From: Limisphaerales bacterium
Lineage (GTDB): Bacteria > Verrucomicrobiota > Verrucomicrobiae > Limisphaerales > UBA11358
NCBI GenBank assembly: GCA_003152145.1
Contig: PLZL01000119.1
Span: 21,561 to 29,600, forward strand
Reading direction: 5' to 3'
DNA length: 8,040 nt
Below are positions 1 through 5,573 of this stretch, piece after piece. A program made the translations under genes and the position numbers. The notes under the pieces were generated by a model. It saw nothing but the letters and a program-made list of their open reading frames with translations, searched no databases and was not told the DNA's origin. Numbering within the stretch: the first letter of the stretch is position 1; each line of letters opens with the position of its first letter.

Positions 1-279
1 GTCGAACGGCTGGCGAACCTCGCGGTGAAAGCAGGATTGCGCGGGCTGGTTTGTTCGCCGCTGGATATTGCGGACTTGCGGCAGATTTTGCCCGCCCACG
101 TCCAGCTTGTGACGCCCGGCATCCGCACAGGCGCGGAAAAGGCCGACGACCAGAAACGCACGCTCACGCCGCGCGAGGCAATTGACGCGGGCGCAAACTG
201 GCTGGTGATTGGCCGTCCGATTTACGCCGCAGAAAACCCGCGCGCGGCGGCGGAGAGGATTCTAAGTTCGCTGGCTTGA
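1..279 (+). CDS. pyrF: Orotidine 5'-phosphate decarboxylase, C-terminal part (5' end outside window)
   Basis: This is the last 92 codons of OMP decarboxylase, the cytoplasmic enzyme that converts orotidine 5'-phosphate to UMP in the final step of de novo pyrimidine synthesis. The reading frame is open from base 1, so the gene starts upstream of the window. Family signatures visible, counted from the first codon, are VCSP (17-20), the phosphate-loop motif VTPGIR (37-42), DDQKR (49-53), the TP.EAI..GA block (56-65) and the phosphate-binding GRPI (71-74), followed by the usual short final helix. The DQKR and GRPI motifs fit the short bacterial PyrF type of roughly 230-240 residues. The catalytic D-x-K-x-x-D motif would lie upstream and cannot be checked. 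The next gene begins within a few bases to about 30 bases of the stop, so read-through transcription is possible, but the functions are unrelated. Family assignment is secure. Confidence 0.95.
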   Translation, partial: VERLANLAVKAGLRGLVCSPLDIADLRQILPAHVQLVTPGIRTGAEKADDQKRTLTPREAIDAGANWLVIGRPIYAAENPRAAAERILSSLA

Positions 280-295
280 GAAGGTGGCAGGGCGG

Positions 296-880
296 ATGAC
301 ATTGCCGGTTATGGAGCAGAATAACAACGACATCACCCGGATTTTAAGCGAGGCTGGCATCGGCCGGGGCCAGGCGTCGGAGGATCTGTTGCCGCTGGTT
401 TATGAGGAATTGCGGCGGCTGGCGGCGGCGCGGATGGCGCAGGAATCTTCCGGCCAAACGTTGCAGGCGACGGCCTTGGTCCACGAGGCTTGGGTGCGGT
501 TGACCGGTGGTGCCGGGAAAAAATGGGAGAACCGGGCGCATTTTTTTGCGGCGGCAGCGGAGGCCATGCGGCGCATCCTCATTGAAAACGCCCGGCGCAA
601 GGCCCGCCTCAAGCACGGCGGTCATCTGGTGCGGATGGAGTTTGAGGCGCTTGACCTGGCGGCGGCCTCGGCGGATGAAATGATTTTGCTGGTGGACGAG
701 GCGCTGGAGCGGTTCAAGGTGGAAGACCCGGAAAAGGAAAAAATCGTGGTGATGAAATTTTTCGGCGGGTTGACCAACCAGGAAGTCGCCGAAAGCCTGG
801 GTGTCACCGAACGCACGGTGGAACGCCAGTGGGCTTACGCCAAGGCGTGGCTGTTCCGCGACATCCGCAAGGAAACATGA
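296..880 (+). CDS. ECF-type RNA polymerase sigma-70 factor (kinase-linked type)
   Basis: A 194-residue alternative sigma factor that should direct RNA polymerase to a dedicated promoter set. Region 2 spans about residues 30-105 and carries the hallmarks of the ECF subfamily common in Planctomycetes, Verrucomicrobia and Acidobacteria: LLPLVYEELRRLAA (31-44), the QTLQATALVHEAW stretch (54-66) and MRRILIENARRKA (91-103). Region 4 (about 133-190) contains a helix-turn-helix around LTNQEVAESLGVTERTVER (159-177), which would read the -35 element. The start is uncertain. GTG 284, ATG 296 and ATG 311 are in frame; 296 has GAGAAGG about 11 bases upstream, whereas 311 gives an N terminus (MEQNNNDITRIL) closer to the family's usual beginning. 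No anti-sigma gene is adjacent. A membrane Ser/Thr kinase lies 69 bases downstream, and in this family such kinases are the expected regulators, so control by phosphorylation is inferred. Confidence 0.93.
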   Translation: MTLPVMEQNNNDITRILSEAGIGRGQASEDLLPLVYEELRRLAAARMAQESSGQTLQATALVHEAWVRLTGGAGKKWENRAHFFAAAAEAMRRILIENARRKARLKHGGHLVRMEFEALDLAAASADEMILLVDEALERFKVEDPEKEKIVVMKFFGGLTNQEVAESLGVTERTVERQWAYAKAWLFRDIRKET

Positions 881-949
881 AGGGCCACGAAAATTTTTAC
901 CACGTCGGTTTTCGCCGGTTGAAAACGCATTGCTAATTAAAACAGCCTG

Positions 950-3151
950 ATGAATTCCCGGCAACAGGAAGAGCCTTTGTTCGAGGCGGCGCGCAATCTG
1001 ACGAGCGCCACCGCGCGCCGGGCGTTTCTCGACCAGGCTTGCGCCGGGCAGCCGGAATTGCGCGAGCGGGTGGAATCATTGCTGGCCGGCGAGGCGGACG
1101 CGGACAGTTTTTTCAAGGCTGCCGCGTTGATGCCGGATGAACTGGCCAAACGTCTGGCCGCTGGAACGGGCGAGGCGGCACCAGAACCGGACGACACGTC
1201 AACGGTGGCGGAGGGCCTAGGCACACGCATCGGAAATTACAAACTGCTGCAAAAAATTGGCGAGGGCGGCTGCGGCGTGGTCTTCATGGCGGAGCAGGAG
1301 AAACCCATCCGGCGTCGCGTCGCGCTCAAGATCATCAAGCTGGGCATGGACACGAAGAGCGTCATCGCCCGGTTCGAGGCCGAACGGCAGGCGCTGGCGA
1401 TGATGGATCATCCAAACATTGCGCGCGTGCTGGATGCGGGCGCGACGGAAACGGGCCGACCTTATTTCGTGATGGAGCTGGTGCGCGGCATAAAGATCAC
1501 CGATTACTGCGATCAAAACCAGCGCGACACCCGTCAGCGGCTGAATTTATTCATCCAGATTTGCGCCGCCATTCAACATGCGCATCAGAAGGGGATCATC
1601 CACCGTGACATCAAGCCCTCGAACATTCTGGTGACGCTGCATGACGGGGTGCCGGTGCCGAAGGTGATCGATTTCGGCATCGCCAAGGCCATCGAAGTCC
1701 GGCTCACGGACAAGACGCTGTTCACCGCCTACGAACAGATGATCGGCACGCCCGCCTACATGAGTCCCGAACAGGCGGAGATGAGCGGGCTGGATGTGGA
1801 CACGCGCAGTGATATTTATTCGCTGGGTGTGTTGCTTTACGAATTGCTCACGGGGCGGACGCCGTTTGACGCGAAGGAACTGGTGCGGTCGGGATTGGAT
1901 GAAATGCGCCGGACGCTGCGGGAAAAAGAACCGCAGCGCCCCTCGACCGTCCTGACCACGCTGCATGGAACCGAGTTGAAGGCGACCGCCGAGCATCGGC
2001 ACGAGGAGCCGCCCAAATTGGTTTCATTGTTGAAGGGCGACCTGGACTGGATCGTGATGCGGGCGCTGGAGAAGAACCGCACGCGCCGCTATGAAACCGT
2101 CAACGGTCTGGCGATGGACATCCAGCGTTACCTGGATAACGAACCCGTTGTGGCGCGTCCGCCCAGCCGGCTTTACCGGTTTCAAAAACTGGTGCGGCGA
2201 AACAAGGTTATTTTTGCCGCGATGGGCGCGGTGATTGCCGCGCTGATCCTTGGTTTGGGCGTTTCCACCTGGCTGTTTCTCCAGGAACGCGAAGCACGTC
2301 AACGGGCGGTCGAAGCCGAGCGACAACAGGATCGTTTACGGCGCGAGGCCGAGACGCGCGAAAAGATCACCCAAGCCACCGTGCTGGTGAACCAGGAGAA
2401 ATATGACGAGGCCGAAAAACTGGCGGGCGGGATTGTTCTTGCCCAGCCGACAGTGGAAGGCGCCGCTGTTCTGCGCGCGCTGGGTGAATGGCGCGCCCTG
2501 AACCAGCAATGGAAACCGGCGGCGGACCACTTCAGCCGCCTGTTGCAAATCAACCAACTGGATGGCATGGATGCTGTCACCTTGGATTATTTGGAATGTG
2601 GCCCGGCGCTGATTGAACTTGGCGACCTGGCCGGTTACGAAAAATTCCGCCGCGCGGCGATTGCGCGGGTCGGCGACACCGTCTACCCGTTCAGCGACCG
2701 CATCGTCAAAATCAGCCTGCTGCTGCCTGCCGACGAGCCGTTTATCGCGTCTCTGGTTCCGATGACGGAGGCAGCCACGCAATCGCTGTCCACGAATGTG
2801 AATTCCGAAAGCGACATTTTTCTGGCGGCGTGGCAATCCGTATCGCTCGGCTTGTTTGAATATCGTCGCGGCAACTATGCCAGGGCCGCCGGCTGGTGTG
2901 AGCGGTGTCTGAATTACCCGGAACACATCGCGCCGCGAACCGCGACCGCCCAAGTCATCCTCGCCATGTCCGACCAACAGCTTGGCAAAACCGATGAAGC
3001 CAGATCGCAACTGGCTCAAGCCCGTGAAATCATCGAGAACAAATTCAAAAGCCAGTTGGACCGGGGCACCCCCGTGCAGGGATTTTGGTTCGACTGGGTC
3101 TTTGCAGAGATTCTCCTGCGCGAAGCGAAAGCTTTGATCCCCCAAAGTTGA
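950..3151 (+). CDS. Membrane-anchored Ser/Thr protein kinase with TPR-like C-terminal half
   Basis: A 733-residue Hanks-type kinase predicted to phosphorylate Ser/Thr residues using ATP. Residues 1-60 form the helical N-terminal segment typical of this group (LFEAARNL, then RRAFLDQAC and VESLLAGEA). The kinase domain covers about 95-385: glycine loop GEGGCGVV (104-111), ATP-binding Lys127 in VALK, Glu145 in the C helix, HRDIKPSN (218-225) with catalytic Asp220, DFG (241-243) and the SPE form of the APE motif (272-274). It is therefore expected to be active. A block at 363-420 (GDLDWIVMRALEK to RLYRFQKLVRRNK) is typical of verrucomicrobial and planctomycete kinases. One transmembrane helix lies at about 419-444, then a charged coiled-coil stretch at 446-475 and TPR-like repeats at about 476-700. 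The kinase is probably cytoplasmic and the TPR part periplasmic. ATG 950 is the first start after an in-frame stop at 938-940, although no Shine-Dalgarno is visible. The sigma-factor gene just upstream is its likely partner and target. Confidence 0.95.
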   Translation: MNSRQQEEPLFEAARNLTSATARRAFLDQACAGQPELRERVESLLAGEADADSFFKAAALMPDELAKRLAAGTGEAAPEPDDTSTVAEGLGTRIGNYKLLQKIGEGGCGVVFMAEQEKPIRRRVALKIIKLGMDTKSVIARFEAERQALAMMDHPNIARVLDAGATETGRPYFVMELVRGIKITDYCDQNQRDTRQRLNLFIQICAAIQHAHQKGIIHRDIKPSNILVTLHDGVPVPKVIDFGIAKAIEVRLTDKTLFTAYEQMIGTPAYMSPEQAEMSGLDVDTRSDIYSLGVLLYELLTGRTPFDAKELVRSGLDEMRRTLREKEPQRPSTVLTTLHGTELKATAEHRHEEPPKLVSLLKGDLDWIVMRALEKNRTRRYETVNGLAMDIQRYLDNEPVVARPPSRLYRFQKLVRRNKVIFAAMGAVIAALILGLGVSTWLFLQEREARQRAVEAERQQDRLRREAETREKITQATVLVNQEKYDEAEKLAGGIVLAQPTVEGAAVLRALGEWRALNQQWKPAADHFSRLLQINQLDGMDAVTLDYLECGPALIELGDLAGYEKFRRAAIARVGDTVYPFSDRIVKISLLLPADEPFIASLVPMTEAATQSLSTNVNSESDIFLAAWQSVSLGLFEYRRGNYARAAGWCERCLNYPEHIAPRTATAQVILAMSDQQLGKTDEARSQLAQAREIIENKFKSQLDRGTPVQGFWFDWVFAEILLREAKALIPQS

Positions 3152-3366
3152 ACCAGATTCGGATGCGCCCGCCTTGCCGTCAGGCGTGAAACAGACCCTT
3201 CCCGGCTTCATTTCCCGTCATTTTCAATTTTTTAAAAAACGCAAAGATTGTTTGTCGGGTTATGGCGGCCGATGACGCATTAGTAAATACAAGCCCCATG
3301 CCGTTTCCGTGCCGAATTATCGGCCTGGTTTTAATCGGTCCGGGGAGGAATCAAAAATGGCAACAA
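3152..3366. other. Intergenic region between kinase and secreted LamG protein
   Basis: This 215-base non-coding stretch should hold the promoter and leader for the downstream secreted protein if that gene has its own transcript. A weak 5-bp hairpin (3170-3174 with 3182-3186, CGCCT/AGGCG) follows the kinase stop but lacks a T tract. A perfect 12-base palindrome TTTTTTAAAAAA lies at 3228-3239. It could be an AT-rich upstream promoter element or a weak bidirectional terminator tail, and neither is demonstrated. No convincing -35/-10 pair was found. A strong Shine-Dalgarno sequence lies near its 3' end. Confidence 0.4.
3344..3350 (+). promoter_or_regulatory. Strong Shine-Dalgarno GGAGGAA
   Basis: GGAGGAA, preceded by further G residues, is the strongest ribosome-binding sequence in the window. 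It lies 6 bases before ATG 3357, which is out of frame with the secreted protein, 16 bases before the in-frame ATG 3367 and 28 bases before the in-frame ATG 3379. It supports initiation in this vicinity rather than at the upstream in-frame ATGs at 3262 or 3298, but its spacing to the in-frame starts is longer than normal. Confidence 0.55.
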
Positions 3367-5364
3367 ATGACACAAAACATGAAGACAAAAAAATTGAATT
3401 ATCTGGCGGCCATTGGCGTGGCCATCTGTCTGGGTCACAGCGTTTTAGCCCAGCCCGCCGGGCAAACAAATTATTTCTGGTCGGCCGCCGGCGACGCGGT
3501 GACGTGGAGTCAGGGGGCCAACTGGGTCGGCGGGATTGTGCCGCCAACTTACGGAACCACATTCCAAATCAATCTATATGATGCGCCGGCCACCGGTTTT
3601 CTAATCCCGATCACGATTTCGAATACCGATGTGGTGTCCATCAACGATGCCATCTTCGGTCCGTTGTGGGGACAGACGCTCGACATCTACGGTTCCGTAA
3701 CCTGTGGCTTTGGTGAGTTCACCTGGGGCGATCTCAATGCGGGCGTAACGACCCTTAACGTGCATACCAATGCAACGCTTTCCTTGCATGACACCCTTGC
3801 TCTTGGCACGGCGTGGTGGTTTCCGAGCGGGCCGAATGTGGTCATGAATGTGTATAGCAATGCCCAAGTTGGCGTGAATTGGCTTCAGTTTGGCGCCAAG
3901 ATGAATCTCTATGGAGGGACGGTGAGTGTTACCAACGGTTTGAATACCGGAACCGCAACAACCCCTGTGTTTGGTGGCGGTCTGGACTCCGACGCCACGC
4001 GGGCCATCAATCTTGAGGCTGGCGGCACGCTGGTTTTGCCGGCTTCCTACACCGCCACAGTGAACGACTGGATTTCACGCGGCATTCTGCGGGTCTATGG
4101 TGTCCCGGGTGACGCGTCGGAAATTGTCATCAGCGAGACCAACGCCAACTGGCCGGGCCGGACCGTGGTGACCACCACTGCTACGAATGCCAATCCCATT
4201 GTTGCCGTGCGCATCCAGGTGCCGCGCACCAATCTGTCAGTGGGTGGACTGGAACAAGCCCAGGTCTTTGCGGATTACGCGATTACCACCAATGTGAACG
4301 TGACGACTACTTCGGGCATCGGAATCATTTACCAATCCAGTGCCACCAATGTGGCCACTGTCACAGCGGGCGGCATGGTGCGGGCCACCGGCGTCGGCAG
4401 CACCACGGTGAAGGCGGTCATTGGAACTTTGAGCAATTCGGTCTTGGTCACCGTGAACGCTTATACGAATATGGCCAGGCTGATTCACCGGTATAGTTTC
4501 AATGATTCGCCGGACAGCACCACCGTGGCGGATTCCATTCCTGGAAACAGTCCGGATTGGGACGGCACGCTCGTATATGCGGTTACTTTGACCGGGAGCC
4601 AGATCGTGCTGGACAGCTACAACTACGGCTGGGTGCAGTTGCCGGCCGGAATCCTCACAACAAACATGGACGCCGTGACCATCGAGACGTGGGCCAGCTT
4701 TGGCACGATCTCAAATTGGGCGGTTCTCTTCACCTTTGGCGACTCGGATGGAACCTTCGGTCACAACTACATCAGTTGCCAGCCCCACACGGGAGCCGCA
4801 ACCGCGCAAACCGGTATTAAAAACGCCAGTTCTGAGCAGAACCCCTTCTTCACCCCGGTTTTGGATAACTATACCAACGTGCATATCGTGGCCGTATATC
4901 ATCCGGAGGCGGGTTATTGTTCCATCTACACCAACGGGGTATTGGCGGCGATCAACTCGTCCATCACCATTACGATGGCGGACGCCCTCTCCACGGGAGA
5001 TCCTTATAACTACATCGGACGGTCGCAATATAGCGCTGATCCCTACCTGAACGCTTATATAGATGAGTTCCGCATTTACAAAGGCCCGCTGACGGCAGGC
5101 CAAATCAAAGCCGACGCGGCGCTGGGACCCAACCAACTTATCGGCACCAGCACCAATGTATCTCTGACGGCGACTCTGTCCGGCAGCAGCTTGGTGATCA
5201 AATGGCCGACGACCTCGGCGCTGGTCAGCTTGATGTCATCGCCGGTCCTTGGCAGCGGAGCAGTTTGGACGCAGGTAGGCACTGTGCCAACGGTCGTGGG
5301 CGGTAATTATCAAGTTACGATTCCGGCCACAAGCTCGGTGCAGTTTTACCGGCTGCAACAATAA
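3367..5364 (+). CDS. Secreted multidomain protein: beta-rich N-terminal region, BIG2-like, LamG, FYRLQ C-terminal module
   Basis: A 665-residue exported protein of unknown exact function. Residues 1-28 form a Sec signal peptide (MKTKK basic start, hydrophobic core, VLA cleavage before QPAG). Residues 35-270 are rich in Thr, Asn, Gly and beta-branched residues, with an opening W...W..GANWVGG pattern seen in verrucomicrobial surface proteins; a beta-solenoid fold is inferred. Residues about 280-363 resemble a bacterial Ig-like BIG2 domain (SSATNVATV, then GVGSTTVKAVIG). Residues about 370-587 are a concanavalin-like LamG domain (HRYSFND, VTIETWASFG, YTNGVLA, YIGRSQYS, AYIDEFRIY). Residues about 598-665 form a short beta module ending FYRLQQ. 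No catalytic domain was recognised, so a carbohydrate-binding or adhesive role is inferred. The frame stays open upstream to ATG 3262, but the signal peptide and GGAGGAA favour 3367 or 3379. The LamG domain and the C-terminal module resemble those of the next gene. Confidence 0.85.
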   Translation: MTQNMKTKKLNYLAAIGVAICLGHSVLAQPAGQTNYFWSAAGDAVTWSQGANWVGGIVPPTYGTTFQINLYDAPATGFLIPITISNTDVVSINDAIFGPLWGQTLDIYGSVTCGFGEFTWGDLNAGVTTLNVHTNATLSLHDTLALGTAWWFPSGPNVVMNVYSNAQVGVNWLQFGAKMNLYGGTVSVTNGLNTGTATTPVFGGGLDSDATRAINLEAGGTLVLPASYTATVNDWISRGILRVYGVPGDASEIVISETNANWPGRTVVTTTATNANPIVAVRIQVPRTNLSVGGLEQAQVFADYAITTNVNVTTTSGIGIIYQSSATNVATVTAGGMVRATGVGSTTVKAVIGTLSNSVLVTVNAYTNMARLIHRYSFNDSPDSTTVADSIPGNSPDWDGTLVYAVTLTGSQIVLDSYNYGWVQLPAGILTTNMDAVTIETWASFGTISNWAVLFTFGDSDGTFGHNYISCQPHTGAATAQTGIKNASSEQNPFFTPVLDNYTNVHIVAVYHPEAGYCSIYTNGVLAAINSSITITMADALSTGDPYNYIGRSQYSADPYLNAYIDEFRIYKGPLTAGQIKADAALGPNQLIGTSTNVSLTATLSGSSLVIKWPTTSALVSLMSSPVLGSGAVWTQVGTVPTVVGGNYQVTIPATSSVQFYRLQQ

Positions 5365-5382
5365 CGAATTGAATTCGCATTT

Positions 5383-5411
5383 GGCGGAGATGCCGCAAAG
5401 GCATCTCCGCC
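5383..5411 (+). terminator. Perfect 12-bp hairpin after the LamG gene, probable transcription terminator
   Basis: GGCGGAGATGCC (5383-5394) and GGCATCTCCGCC (5400-5411) are exact inverted repeats around a 5-base loop, GCAAA. The hairpin begins 18 bases after the stop of the upstream gene, the usual place for an intrinsic terminator or an mRNA 3'-end stabilising structure. Only three T residues follow, so it lacks a good U tract and its strength as a terminator is doubtful. The loop GCAAA is complementary to TTTGC at 5412-5416, which allows an alternative hairpin or a pseudoknot. Confidence 0.65.
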
Positions 5412-5573
5412 TTTGCATGTCAGGAATCTGCGTGCCGTTTCAAACCATTGCTGCTCCAGGAAGCGTGCCGCCGCTCGCCTTCCGGTTCATCATGTCGTAA
5501 AGTCCATGTTAATGAACGCCTGGACTGCATGAGCAACGGAATCCAAATTAAAAACCACTTTCCTGGCGGCACA

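Noticed and set aside
344..964. Minus-strand open frame of 206 codons opposite the sigma factor
   Set aside because: The plus strand encodes a clear ECF sigma factor over almost the same bases, and the minus-strand product has unusual His/Arg/Pro-rich composition with no family pattern.
3170..3186. Intrinsic terminator after the kinase gene
   Set aside because: Only a 5-bp stem with a 7-base loop and no T tract directly following; the nearest T run is more than 40 bases away.
2336..3211. Long minus-strand open frame of 291 codons opposite the kinase
   Set aside because: It is a shadow of the well-supported kinase gene. Its translation has no recognisable domain and reflects GC-rich codon structure on the other strand.
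3248..3290. Sigma-70 promoter with TTGTTT and TAAATA upstream of the LamG gene
   Set aside because: The two elements are about 30 bases apart, far from the normal 16-18, and no better pairing was found.
3262..3366. Extension of the LamG protein start upstream to ATG 3262
   Set aside because: It would put 35 extra residues, including internal Pro and Cys, before a normal signal peptide and would place the only strong Shine-Dalgarno inside the coding region.
5448..5573. Extension of the arabinanase start upstream to TTG 5448 or ATG 5529
   Set aside because: The added residues are polar and would bury the signal peptide away from the N terminus. The secreted GH43 family and the VAA cleavage site favour 5574 or 5583.
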